Assembly: GCA_002319075.1 (NCBI GenBank)
Contig: NVQB01000001.1
Location: forward strand, 2,108,001-2,172,000
From: Sphingobacteriaceae bacterium
GTDB lineage: Bacteria > Bacteroidota > Bacteroidia > B-17B0 > Aurantibacillaceae
Reading direction: 5' to 3'
Length of the DNA: 64,000 nucleotides
A program made the translations under genes and the position numbers. The notes under the pieces are model-generated. The model had not been told where the DNA came from. It saw only the letters and a program-made list of their open reading frames with translations, and did not search any database. This document shows, one piece after another, positions 18,541 to 27,276 of this stretch. The number at the start of each line of letters is the position of its first letter. Positions within the stretch are counted from its first letter, which is position 1.

Positions 18541-19623
18541 ATGACTCATAAGAATTTTAAAAATATTGATCGCGTTACTTATGGACGGGGATCTTTCTCA
18601 CAACTAGACGAAACTATTGCTCCCATCAGAAAAGAAAACAATAAGTATTTTGTTTTTATAGTGGACAATTATTTCAAAGGAAAACCTTTAAGTGATAAGT
18701 TACAAAACAAACCTGAAGATCTGGTTTATTTTGTAGACGTAGATTCTTACGAACCTACAACAGACCAGATTGACACATTGCGGGATGAGATCTTAGCCAA
18801 AAAAGGCCTGCCCAGCGGTATTATTGGTATTGGCGGCGGAAGCATTATGGACATTGCTAAAGCCTTGTCTTTAATGGTGACTAACGAAGGCTCGTCTACT
18901 TTATACCAGGGCCTAAATCTTATTAAAAAAGCTGGCATCTATCACTTAGGCGTTCCAACGATTTCGGGCACGGGCGCAGAGGTCTCTATGACAGCGGTAC
19001 TCACAGGTCCTGAAAAAAAACTGGGTCTAAAATGTGACTGGACCGTTTTTAACCAGGTGATCTTAGATCCTGAATTGATTGCAAGTGTGCCAACAGACTG
19101 GTGGTTTTATACCGGCATGGATACCTACATTCATTGCATTGAATCTCATAACGGTATCCGCAATAACGCATTTAGTTTAGCTTATGGTGATCAGGCTCTG
19201 CATTTATGCCGCGAAGTATATTTAAATGAGAAAGCCGGACAAACGCCTGAGAACGATGATATTTTGATGGTTGCTTCTCTCATGGGCGGACTAAGTCTGA
19301 CTTACAGCGAGGTGGGTGTTTGTCATGCTTTAAGTTATGGTTTATCAAAAATTCATGGTACGCGTCACTGTTATGCCAACTGTGTGATCTTCCAACATCT
19401 TGGTGACATCTATCCTCAGGGGCACAGCGAGTTTATGCAGATGATTAAAAAACACAAGATCACTTTACCACAAAATTTAAGCAAAGACTGGGACGAAGAA
19501 ACCCTTACAAAAATGGCAACTGTGAGTTACAATCTGCCTTTTATGTGGAACCATGCCTTTGGCGACAACTATAAGGAGATTGCAACAATGGATTATATTA
19601 AAGATTTGTTCAGGAGGTTGTAA
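18541..19623 (+). CDS. Iron-containing alcohol dehydrogenase, KdnB-like
   Basis: A 360-residue group III (iron-type) alcohol dehydrogenase. The nucleotide-binding GIGGGS lies at 96-101. The metal ligands expected for the family are Asp194 and His198 (GMDTYIHCIE), His262 (VCHALSYG) and His276 (TRHCYAN). Overall wording such as NFKNIDRVTYGRGSF and the short length recall KdnB, the 3-deoxy-manno-octulosonate 8-oxidase that works with the aminotransferase KdnA to make 8-amino-Kdo for lipopolysaccharide. I recognise this from memory of the family and no kdnA lies next to it, so it could also be a different alcohol dehydrogenase. Confidence 0.65.
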   Translation: MTHKNFKNIDRVTYGRGSFSQLDETIAPIRKENNKYFVFIVDNYFKGKPLSDKLQNKPEDLVYFVDVDSYEPTTDQIDTLRDEILAKKGLPSGIIGIGGGSIMDIAKALSLMVTNEGSSTLYQGLNLIKKAGIYHLGVPTISGTGAEVSMTAVLTGPEKKLGLKCDWTVFNQVILDPELIASVPTDWWFYTGMDTYIHCIESHNGIRNNAFSLAYGDQALHLCREVYLNEKAGQTPENDDILMVASLMGGLSLTYSEVGVCHALSYGLSKIHGTRHCYANCVIFQHLGDIYPQGHSEFMQMIKKHKITLPQNLSKDWDEETLTKMATVSYNLPFMWNHAFGDNYKEIATMDYIKDLFRRL

Positions 19624-19635
19624 ACTGAATTCAAA

Positions 19636-19673
19636 AAGAAGGGGGCTGAAACGATTCAGCCCCCTTCTTTTTT
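19636..19673. terminator. Bidirectional terminator between the alcohol dehydrogenase gene and nuoN
   Basis: A 15-bp perfect stem (AAGAAGGGGGCTGAA at 19636-19650 with its complement at 19655-19669) encloses the tetraloop ACGA. A T-run on the plus side and an A-run on the other side (AAAAAGAA upstream) let it serve both convergent transcripts: the gene ending at 19623 and the nuo operon ending at 19689. Confidence 0.9.
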
Positions 19674-19688
19674 ATCATACCCAGGTTT

Positions 19689-21080
19689 TTAAAAAGCGAA
19701 CATCTCCGCTACCATTCCCGGTGCTATACCAATTATCAATGTTAAAGCTGTAGTAAGAATAATCACCACTTTATTTGCGCCTTCCATAGCCACAGGAGCT
19801 TCTTCTTCCTGATCTTTAAAGTACATGGCAATGATTATTTTCAAATAGTAGTATGCACCTACTGCAGAAGTAATAACGGCTAATAACAACAGCCATTGGT
19901 ACTGAGTACCCATAACCGTTGTGAATACAAAATACTTCGCGAAGAAACCCGCGGTAATTGGAATACCTGCTAAAGAGAGCATAGCAATGGTCATACATAC
20001 CCCTAAGAAAGGATTGCGTTTTCCTAAACCGTTAAATGCAGAAATTGTTTCGTTTCCTTTTTTTGTAACGCTGTATAAAATTCCGAACGAAGTAATACTG
20101 CCGATAGAATAAGCCAGTGAATAATAAATAATCGCATCTAAAGAGATATTCGATCTAACGTTAGCCATAATAACCATAAGCATAAAACCCGCGTGGCTGA
20201 TACTTGAATAGGCCAACATACGTTTTACACTGTTTTGCATGGCCGCAGAGAAGTTCGCGATGATTAATGATAAAGCGACTACAACTGCTAAAATACCGGT
20301 CCACAAACCGCTGATCTCTCCAAAACCTACAAGGAATAAACGCATGAACGCTGCAAAAGCCGCCGTTTTAACCACAGTACTCATTAAAGCAGTAATCAAA
20401 GTAGGAGAACCTTCATAAACATCAGGCGCCCAGAAATGAAATGGGGCAGCAGACACTTTAAAACACATAGCTACTAGCATCATAACAACACCTACATAAA
20501 AAAACATTGGCATTTCTGCACCTTGTGTACTGATGTATTGACGAATCGCCATAATATCAAAACTTCCGGAAGCACCGTAAATTAAAGCTATGCCGAATAA
20601 TAAAAACGCACTGGCAAAAGATCCCATGATCAAATATTTAAAGCCCGCTTCGTTACTGCGCATGTCGCCCTTTTTACTCGCCGCTAAAACATACATAGGA
20701 ATACTCATGATCTCAATTCCTAAAAATAAAGTGGTCATGTTTGTGAAAGCCGTCAACATTAAAGCACCCACTAAGGCAAACAAAACAAGAGCAAAGTGAT
20801 CTACTAAATTAGATTCTTCTTCAAAATAATCGTTCGCCAGGATGAACCAGAAAAAAGCGGTAGCAAGAATAATTCCTGAGAAAGCGATTGCCGGTTTATC
20901 AAAAGAAATCATGTTATCGAAATAAGGCATACTTAATCCTTTCGACCATTCGAAATAGTTGAACGCGTAAGCTGCGACGATTCCGAGCAGAACTATCGGC
21001 AACAGCAATTTTTTAAATTTAAAAATCTCAGCCAGCATGGCTAATATCCCTAATCCACTAATTATAAAAAGACCTTTCAT
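19689..21080 (-). CDS. nuoN: NADH-quinone oxidoreductase subunit N
   Basis: NuoN is one of the three antiporter-like proton-pumping membrane subunits of complex I. The 463-residue product is almost wholly hydrophobic, with about 13-14 predicted helices. It carries the family hallmarks FHFWAPDVYEGSPT (proton-channel helix), the lysine-containing MLAYSSISHAGFML and GLGKRNPFLGVCMTIAMLSLAGIP. It is the last gene of the nuo operon and ends at the strong terminator 19636-19673. A 153-base spacer with a repeat element separates it from nuoM. Confidence 0.95.
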   Translation of the reverse strand: MKGLFIISGLGILAMLAEIFKFKKLLLPIVLLGIVAAYAFNYFEWSKGLSMPYFDNMISFDKPAIAFSGIILATAFFWFILANDYFEEESNLVDHFALVLFALVGALMLTAFTNMTTLFLGIEIMSIPMYVLAASKKGDMRSNEAGFKYLIMGSFASAFLLFGIALIYGASGSFDIMAIRQYISTQGAEMPMFFYVGVVMMLVAMCFKVSAAPFHFWAPDVYEGSPTLITALMSTVVKTAAFAAFMRLFLVGFGEISGLWTGILAVVVALSLIIANFSAAMQNSVKRMLAYSSISHAGFMLMVIMANVRSNISLDAIIYYSLAYSIGSITSFGILYSVTKKGNETISAFNGLGKRNPFLGVCMTIAMLSLAGIPITAGFFAKYFVFTTVMGTQYQWLLLLAVITSAVGAYYYLKIIIAMYFKDQEEEAPVAMEGANKVVIILTTALTLIIGIAPGMVAEMFAF

Positions 21081-21190
21081 ACGGTGATATTGTTTGTTTT
21101 TTATTTGTCGTATGGTATAACACTCTTCGCTTTCTTTTATCTTTCGAAAGATTGTTATTTCATATTTTTTTAATATTATTTATCCAGCAA

Positions 21191-21234
21191 CTTGTCATTT
21201 CGAGCGTAGTCGAGAAAGACAAGTGTCGAGAAAT
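21191..21234. repeat. Intergenic repeat element between nuoM and nuoN
   Basis: CTTGTC at 21191-21196 is inverted as GACAAG at 21218-21223 around TTTCGAGCGTAGTCGAG, and a second GTCGAGAAA follows. Read on the minus strand it gives CTCGACTACGCTCGAAATG, a form I recognise as a common Bacteroidota intergenic repeat. A related copy lies near 30593. Confidence 0.55.
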
Positions 21235-22694
21235 TATTTTATACTCATTAATACAACTTTCGTCGCTTCTTCTGCAATGTCATTTAAGGGTTTTGGATAC
21301 ACACCAAAAGCAATAATAACAGCACAAATAATAATTAACACGGCTTTATCCGTATTAGCTAGAGGACCAAAAACAATATTGGAATCTCTTCTTTCGCCCA
21401 ACATAATAGTTTGATAGCTGCGTAACATGTAAACGGCTCCTAGAATGATCGTGAGACCTGCGAAGGCTGCAATTACTGCACTGAACTGGTAAACGCCATT
21501 GATTAATAAAAACTCTCCCACAAATCCGTTAGTTAAGGGTAAGGCTACAGACCCTAAAACAATGATCAGGAACAACACTGCAAAGTTTCCATTCATACTT
21601 CTGATCCCGCCCAGTTGGTTGATCTCGCGGGTACCTGTATGTAAAAACAAAATATCTGCGATAAAGAATAAACCTACCACGTTTACACCATGCGATAACA
21701 TTTGCATTAGAGCTCCTTGAATACCTTGTTGATTCGCTGCCAAAATACCTGCTGAAATCAATCCCACGTGGGCAATAGAGGAATAAGCTATTAAACGTTT
21801 AAAATCTTTTTGTACAATAGCAATACACGAAGCGTAAACAATTCCGATCACTGAAAGTCCGATGGCCGTGCCGCCCCATTGTTCTAATCCTAAAGGAACA
21901 ATTGGTAACAACCATTTAATAACCCCGAAGGTACCCATCTTTAACATAATCCCTGAAAGAAGCATGGTTCCTTGCGTTGGAGCATTTACATAAGTATCGG
22001 GTTGCCAGGTATGAAAAGGAAAGATCGGCATCTTAATAGCAAATGCAATGAAGATCAACCAGAATAAAATGCCCTGTTGGTGCGCATTTAAACTTTTTCC
22101 CGCATTGTATAGATCTTGTATGGCCCACGAATGCGCGCCGTTTATGTTGGTGTGATTATACAAATAAATAAAGCCAACCAGCATAAATAACGACCCGAAT
22201 AAAGTGTAGACGAAAAATTTAAAAGTTATCGCGCCACGATTTTCTCCACCCCATGTTAAACAGATAAAATAAATTGGTATTAAAGCTAATTCCCAGAACA
22301 CATAAAACAAGAATCCATCATTAGCTACAAACACCCCAATCAGTGCCATTTGCATAACTAATATCAGTCCATAAAAATTCTGAACGTTTCTGTAGGTATT
22401 GCTATAAGAAGTCAAGATAATTAATGGAACCAGAAAAGTGGTTAGAAGTACCATCAAAATACTCAGGCCGTCAATGGCTACAGAAAAATGAATTCCAAGA
22501 GACTGAACCCAAACGCAATCAAACTTTAATAAGGCTGAATCAGGATTGTGTTTAAATTGGTACAAAGCTCCGAGTGAAATTATAAATTCAACCACACTCG
22601 CGGCCATGGCCAGGTTGCGCGCTCCGTTTCCTTTTGCAAGGAACACCAGGAAGGCTGCTAATAAAGGAAAAACTATTAATAAAGCTGTCAACAT
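21234..22694 (-). CDS. nuoM: NADH-quinone oxidoreductase subunit M
   Basis: Antiporter-like proton-pumping subunit of complex I, 486 residues with about 14 hydrophobic helices. Typical stretches are FYVFWELALIPIYFI with the essential glutamate, AIKMPIFPFHTWQPDTYVNAP and KRLIAYSSIAHVGLISAG. It lies 15 bases downstream of nuoL in the operon. Nothing unusual is seen in the protein itself. Confidence 0.96.
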   Translation of the reverse strand: MLTALLIVFPLLAAFLVFLAKGNGARNLAMAASVVEFIISLGALYQFKHNPDSALLKFDCVWVQSLGIHFSVAIDGLSILMVLLTTFLVPLIILTSYSNTYRNVQNFYGLILVMQMALIGVFVANDGFLFYVFWELALIPIYFICLTWGGENRGAITFKFFVYTLFGSLFMLVGFIYLYNHTNINGAHSWAIQDLYNAGKSLNAHQQGILFWLIFIAFAIKMPIFPFHTWQPDTYVNAPTQGTMLLSGIMLKMGTFGVIKWLLPIVPLGLEQWGGTAIGLSVIGIVYASCIAIVQKDFKRLIAYSSIAHVGLISAGILAANQQGIQGALMQMLSHGVNVVGLFFIADILFLHTGTREINQLGGIRSMNGNFAVLFLIIVLGSVALPLTNGFVGEFLLINGVYQFSAVIAAFAGLTIILGAVYMLRSYQTIMLGERRDSNIVFGPLANTDKAVLIIICAVIIAFGVYPKPLNDIAEEATKVVLMSIK

Positions 22695-22709
22695 AAAATC
22701 TATTTCTTA

Positions 22710-24596
22710 TTACATTAAAAAAGTTAGCAGAATAATCAGTACCACGCCCAGAGTCATGCTCATAAGGTAAAAACCAATGTTTCCATTTTGTAAATATCTT
22801 ACTGAAGAACCTATGCCTCTAACAGTACTGCCTACACCATTAACGATACCGTCAATAAACTGTGTATCCACGTGTTTGTAAAAGAATTTAGAAAGTCCAT
22901 CTAAAGGTCTGCGAATTACGGCATCATAAAATTCATCTACATAATATTTATTGTAAACCACACGTTGCCAAGGTCTGAGTTGCTCTTCTTTGTCAGCAGG
23001 CTTAACATTGTATTTAATGAACATACGGAAAGTAAAATAGATGGTTGCAAGCGCCGCGCTAAGTGCAATACCCATTAAAATCCATTCTGTTTCGTGACTT
23101 AAAGTCGAATAAGTCGGACGAAGAATTACAGATTCTAAATTATGATGCATCCAGTTTGGTAAATGCCAGAACTCTGGTAAACCTAATACGCCGCCCGCTA
23201 CAGAAAGAATAGCCAGGATAATTAAAGGAATAGTCATAGAAGCCGGCGATTCATGCAGGTGGTGTTCCTGGTCGTGCGTTCCTCTGAATTTTCCGAAGAA
23301 AGTAAGGAACAACATGCGGAACATATAAAATGCCGTCAGCATAGAAGCAAAAGTCCCTAATAGCCAAAGGATCGGACTGTGCTCGTAAGTGTGGGCGAGA
23401 ATTTCATCTTTACTGAAGAAACCGCTAAAAGGAAACACCCCGCTAATAGCAATAGTAGCAAGCAGCATAGTGCCGAAAGTAATTTTTATCTTCCCCTTTA
23501 ATCCTCCCATTTTACGAATGTCTTGCTCACCGCCCATAGCGTGAATAACTGAACCTGCTCCTAAAAACAAAAGTGCTTTAAAGAACGCGTGTGTAGTTAC
23601 GTGGAATACCGCCGAACTGTATGCTCCTACTCCAAGTGCAAGAAACATCAATCCTAATTGTGATACGGTAGAGTATGCAAGGATTTTTTTAATGTCTGTT
23701 TGAAAGACCCCGATAGTAGCTGCAAATAAAGCAGTGATCACCCCAACAATAGCCACTGTTTCGCTGGCTATTGGACTCATAGAGTAAAATACATTCGAAC
23801 GCACTACCATAAAAATACCGGCAGTAACCATGGTAGCAGCGTGAATTAAGGCAGATACAGGTGTTGGACCGGCCATCGCATCCGGCAACCAGGTATACAA
23901 AGGAAGCTGAGCTGATTTACCCATGGCTCCAATAAATAATAATAAAGCTATAGCAGTCACCGTCGAAGAACTTGCTGCACTTGGGTTGTCAAAAACCTCT
24001 GTGTAACTCACGCTTCCGTAGCTCACGAAGATTAAAATAATTCCCAATAAAAAACCAAGGTCACCAATACGGTTCATGATGAATGCTTTTTTTGCAGCAT
24101 TGTTATAAGCCGTGTTTTTATACCAGAACCCTATGAGTAAATAAGAACACAATCCTACTCCCTCCCAACCTACAAAGGTGATCAGGTAATTGTTTCCCAT
24201 TACTAATAACAACATAAAGAAAACGAAGAGGTTCAAATATGTGAAGAACCTGGCAAAACCGTCATCATCGTGCATATAACCGGTAGAATAAATATGAATT
24301 AAAAATCCAATTCCGGTAATGATCAATAAAAACACACTGGATAACGGATCGATTAAAAATTCAAAAGGAATTTTTAATGTGTCAGAATTAATCCATGAAA
24401 AAACATTTACTACTTGTTCCTTGTTTTGCGAAGCTTGTAACTCCACGAATACAAGTACTGAAACTACAAAAGACGCGAAGATTGCTAAAGACGCGATAGT
24501 ACCGCTTAATCCTTTACTTATTTTCTTTCCAAAAAATCCGTTAATAAGAAATCCTATTAATGGAAATAATGGAATGAGAGCTGCTAATTTGATCAT
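22710..24596 (-). CDS. nuoL: NADH-quinone oxidoreductase subunit L
   Basis: The distal proton-pumping subunit of complex I, 628 residues. It has LITFVGWEGVGLCSYLLIGFW, SAQLPLYTWLPDAMAGPTPVSALIHAATMVTAG (shown in parts: AQLPLYTWLPDAM and VSALIHAATMV) and KILAYSTVSQLGLMF. The C-terminal extension, which in this subunit forms the long lateral helix anchoring it to nuoM and nuoN, ends with a final hydrophobic helix. It lies between nuoK and nuoM in standard order. Confidence 0.96.
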   Translation of the reverse strand: MIKLAALIPLFPLIGFLINGFFGKKISKGLSGTIASLAIFASFVVSVLVFVELQASQNKEQVVNVFSWINSDTLKIPFEFLIDPLSSVFLLIITGIGFLIHIYSTGYMHDDDGFARFFTYLNLFVFFMLLLVMGNNYLITFVGWEGVGLCSYLLIGFWYKNTAYNNAAKKAFIMNRIGDLGFLLGIILIFVSYGSVSYTEVFDNPSAASSSTVTAIALLLFIGAMGKSAQLPLYTWLPDAMAGPTPVSALIHAATMVTAGIFMVVRSNVFYSMSPIASETVAIVGVITALFAATIGVFQTDIKKILAYSTVSQLGLMFLALGVGAYSSAVFHVTTHAFFKALLFLGAGSVIHAMGGEQDIRKMGGLKGKIKITFGTMLLATIAISGVFPFSGFFSKDEILAHTYEHSPILWLLGTFASMLTAFYMFRMLFLTFFGKFRGTHDQEHHLHESPASMTIPLIILAILSVAGGVLGLPEFWHLPNWMHHNLESVILRPTYSTLSHETEWILMGIALSAALATIYFTFRMFIKYNVKPADKEEQLRPWQRVVYNKYYVDEFYDAVIRRPLDGLSKFFYKHVDTQFIDGIVNGVGSTVRGIGSSVRYLQNGNIGFYLMSMTLGVVLIILLTFLM

Positions 24597-24631
24597 ATGT
24601 TTTTATTTACAATTTTATGCGGACCTAAATC

Positions 24632-24943
24632 CTAGTTTTTTAAATTTCCTAAAAGATCGGTATCAATACTTTTAATGTTTCTATAAATCATGGTTAAGAT
24701 GGCGAGGCCCACTGCAACCTCAGCTGCTGCAACTGCCATAATAAAGAATACAAACACTTGTCCGTTTGGATCTTTATGCAGCACACTAAAAGCAACCATC
24801 AATAAGTTAACCGCATTAAGCATTAATTCAATGCACATAAATAAAATGATCGTATTTCTGCGAGCCATTACTCCAACTGCTCCAATAATGAAGAGTACAG
24901 TGCTTAACAGCAGATAAAAATTTATTGAAATTCCGTTTATCAT
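24632..24943 (-). CDS. nuoK: NADH-quinone oxidoreductase subunit K
   Basis: A small three-helix membrane subunit of complex I, 103 residues. It carries the conserved membrane glutamates in [15 protein letters not shown] and [14 protein letters not shown], which belong to the proton path between the hydrophilic arm and the antiporter subunits. The length matches the family. It sits between nuoJ and nuoL. Confidence 0.95.
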   Translation of the reverse strand: MINGISINFYLLLSTVLFIIGAVGVMARRNTIILFMCIELMLNAVNLLMVAFSVLHKDPNGQVFVFFIMAVAAAEVAVGLAILTMIYRNIKSIDTDLLGNLKN

Positions 24944-25006
24944 ATTTTCTATTATCTATTATTTTTCGCTAAAGCTGTCTATTGGCTTTCAACTATAACT
25001 ATTAAT

Positions 25007-25519
25007 TTATTTAATTTCTTTCTTACCAATCATAATTGCACCCACTAAAGCTGATAATAATAGTATTGATACAATTTCAAAAGGGAATAAAAATTCATGA
25101 AATAATACGTGACCCAAATTTTTTACCAATCCGATATTTTCATGTCCATAAGAACTAAGTCCCAGCTGAGAGCTTCCTCTTAATGCTCCAACCAAAACGA
25201 TCAACAACATTCCTCCAAGCACACCAGAAATTATTTTGGAAACCAGTGTCCTTCTTGGTTCCGCGTCTTCATTTAAGTTCATAAGCATGATCACAAACAA
25301 AAACAACACCATGATAGCTCCCGCGTAAACTGCAATGTGCACCACAGCAAGAAATTGCGCATTCAATAAAAGATAATGCCCTGCAATGCAGAAAAAAGTC
25401 AGCACCAAATAAAGCACCGAGTTAACCGGATTACGGCTAAATACCACCATTAAAGCAAACATGATCGCCATAAAAGAAAGTATTCCGAAAATCCATTGTG
25501 TAATTGTGTAACCTAACAT
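25007..25519 (-). CDS. nuoJ: NADH-quinone oxidoreductase subunit J
   Basis: A membrane subunit of complex I with five hydrophobic helices, 170 residues. HIAVYAGAIMVLFLFVIML is the conserved third helix with its pi-bulge region, and the C-terminus ends in the short charged tail GKKEIK. About 60 bases on the downstream side and 80 on the upstream side separate it from nuoK and nuoI; the upstream gap contains a perfect palindrome. Confidence 0.95.
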   Translation of the reverse strand: MLGYTITQWIFGILSFMAIMFALMVVFSRNPVNSVLYLVLTFFCIAGHYLLLNAQFLAVVHIAVYAGAIMVLFLFVIMLMNLNEDAEPRRTLVSKIISGVLGGMLLIVLVGALRGSSQLGLSSYGHENIGLVKNLGHVLFHEFLFPFEIVSILLLSALVGAIMIGKKEIK

Positions 25520-25557
25520 ATTTTTATTATTTACAATTTTTTGATTTACAAATTGTC

Positions 25558-25575
25558 TCCCGATAGCTATCGGGA
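25558..25575. repeat. 18-bp perfect palindrome TCCCGATAGCTATCGGGA
   Basis: It lies in the nuoI-nuoJ spacer, 24 bases before nuoI's stop and 39 bases upstream of nuoJ's start on the minus strand. A one-mismatch copy occurs at 30631-30648, and the same outer arms recur at 34516-34544. No T-run follows on the minus strand, so it is not a simple terminator. Confidence 0.7.
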
Positions 25576-25599
25576 TGTAAATTTTTAAATCGGCAATTA

Positions 25600-26199
25600 T
25601 TAGTGTTTCCCTTTATTTAATTTTTCTGTGTGAAGTTCATTATGTTTTAATCCCGGGATTTTTTTGAATGCTAAAACTTCCGGAGTCTGACGTTTTGATA
25701 CATCAATACGTTGATCCATTTTCTCAACCAATTTATCTTTTCCGTAAATAAATCCATCACGTTCAAAATCCGAAGACACAATTCTATCCGTTAAGAAGAT
25801 CGCTTCTTTCGGACAAGCCTCTTCACAAAGTCCGCAGAAGATGCAACGCAACATGTTTATCTCATAAGTCTTTGCGTATTTTTCTTCGCGGTACAATCCC
25901 TCTTCTCCTTTTTTGCGCTCACCACTTTCCATGGTGATTGCTTCGGCAGGACAAGCCACAGCGCACATACCACAAGAAGTACAACGCTCTGCGCCGTTTT
26001 CATCACGTTTTAAAACATGTTGTCCACGGTAAATCGGTGCGAATTCACGCTTTTGTTCCGGGTACATAATAGTCGGTCTCTTTTTAAAAAGGTGACTGAA
26101 TGTAATGATCATGCCATTGATGATAGCCGGAAAATACATCTTCTCTACAAAGCTTTGTTCCTTATTAGAAACGACTACTTTTCTGTTCGTTAACTGCAT
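25600..26199 (-). CDS. nuoI: NADH-quinone oxidoreductase subunit I
   Basis: The 8Fe ferredoxin-like subunit of complex I, 199 residues. The two [4Fe-4S] centres (N6a, N6b) are bound by Cys73, 76, 79 and 83 (CTSCGMCAVACP) and by Cys119, 122, 125 and 129 (CIFCGLCEEACP). An amphipathic N-terminal segment (YFPAIINGMIITFSHLF) fits membrane attachment. It lies 10 bases after nuoH. Confidence 0.96.
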   Translation of the reverse strand: MQLTNRKVVVSNKEQSFVEKMYFPAIINGMIITFSHLFKKRPTIMYPEQKREFAPIYRGQHVLKRDENGAERCTSCGMCAVACPAEAITMESGERKKGEEGLYREEKYAKTYEINMLRCIFCGLCEEACPKEAIFLTDRIVSSDFERDGFIYGKDKLVEKMDQRIDVSKRQTPEVLAFKKIPGLKHNELHTEKLNKGKH

Positions 26200-26209
26200 T
26201 TCTAGTATT

Positions 26210-27265
26210 TTAAAATTTTATATTTCCTCTGAAATATTCTACAACTACGGTTAAAGCCAAGTTTAAAAGCGATAATGGTAATAAACTCTTCCAGCCTAAA
26301 TTCATTAATTGATCGTAACGAAATCTCGGGATTGTCCAGCGGATCCACATAAACACTGAAATAAATATTAAAGTTTTTGTGAAATAAGCCCCAAAACCGA
26401 TTAAAGAAATAATCCATGAACCTTCCTGTAATCCCAATGCATTGTATAATTCATGAGCAAAAGGGAAATTATACCCACCGAAATAAAATCCTGCCATTAC
26501 TGCTGAAGACACAAACATATTGATGTACTCTGCAAATAAAAACAATCCTAGTTTGAATGCAGAATACTCTGTGTGGTAACCACCAACTAATTCGGTTTCA
26601 CATTCGGCAAGGTCAAAAGGGGCGCGGTTAGTTTCAGCCAAAGCACACACAAAGAAAATTAAAAATCCAAGTGGCTGCCAAACAATGTTTGCTACACCTG
26701 CATCCTGTTTTGCAACAATCTCAGCGAAACTTAAAGTACCTCCCGAAGTAATGATTAAAGCAATAAGTGCAATACCCATAGCTAATTCATAACTGATCAT
26801 CTGTGCCGAAGAACGAATAGCTCCTAACAACGAATACTTATTATTAGATGACCAGCCACCGATCATAATCCCATAAACGCCAATAGAAGTAACTCCTAAT
26901 AAAAAGATTACACCCACGTTAATGTCGGAGATCTGCATGGCATAGGTCGTACCATTCATAATAGCCGGCGCACCCCATGGAATAAGCACTCCAGCCATAA
27001 TAGCCGTTACTATGAATAATCCAGGAGCTAATACGAATAAAAATTTATTCGAAACGTTCGGAATGATTTCTTCTTTAAACAACATTTTTCCACCATCGGC
27101 TAAAGGTTGCAATAGGCCCCAAACACCGGCGCGGCTAGGACCCCAGCGATCCTGCAGCAAACCTGCAAACTTACGTTCCCACCAGGTAGAGTATGCCGCA
27201 ATTCCTAATGAGACTGCAAAAACGGCCACACAGATCAATGATTTATATATGATAAATTCTAACAT
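26210..27265 (-). CDS. nuoH: NADH-quinone oxidoreductase subunit H
   Basis: A membrane subunit of complex I that forms much of the quinone chamber, 351 residues with eight or nine helices. Diagnostic stretches are ERKFAGLLQDRWGPSRAG, the acidic loop ETNRAPFDLAECETELVGG and HTEYSAFKLGLFLFAEY. The order and 11-base spacing from nuoG are as expected for one operon. Confidence 0.96.
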   Translation of the reverse strand: MLEFIIYKSLICVAVFAVSLGIAAYSTWWERKFAGLLQDRWGPSRAGVWGLLQPLADGGKMLFKEEIIPNVSNKFLFVLAPGLFIVTAIMAGVLIPWGAPAIMNGTTYAMQISDINVGVIFLLGVTSIGVYGIMIGGWSSNNKYSLLGAIRSSAQMISYELAMGIALIALIITSGGTLSFAEIVAKQDAGVANIVWQPLGFLIFFVCALAETNRAPFDLAECETELVGGYHTEYSAFKLGLFLFAEYINMFVSSAVMAGFYFGGYNFPFAHELYNALGLQEGSWIISLIGFGAYFTKTLIFISVFMWIRWTIPRFRYDQLMNLGWKSLLPLSLLNLALTVVVEYFRGNIKF

Positions 27266-27276
27266 CTTATTTAGTT

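Noticed and set aside
24319-24675. 118-codon plus-strand frame across the nuoL/nuoK junction
   Set aside because: It is antisense to two clear complex I genes and has no family pattern.
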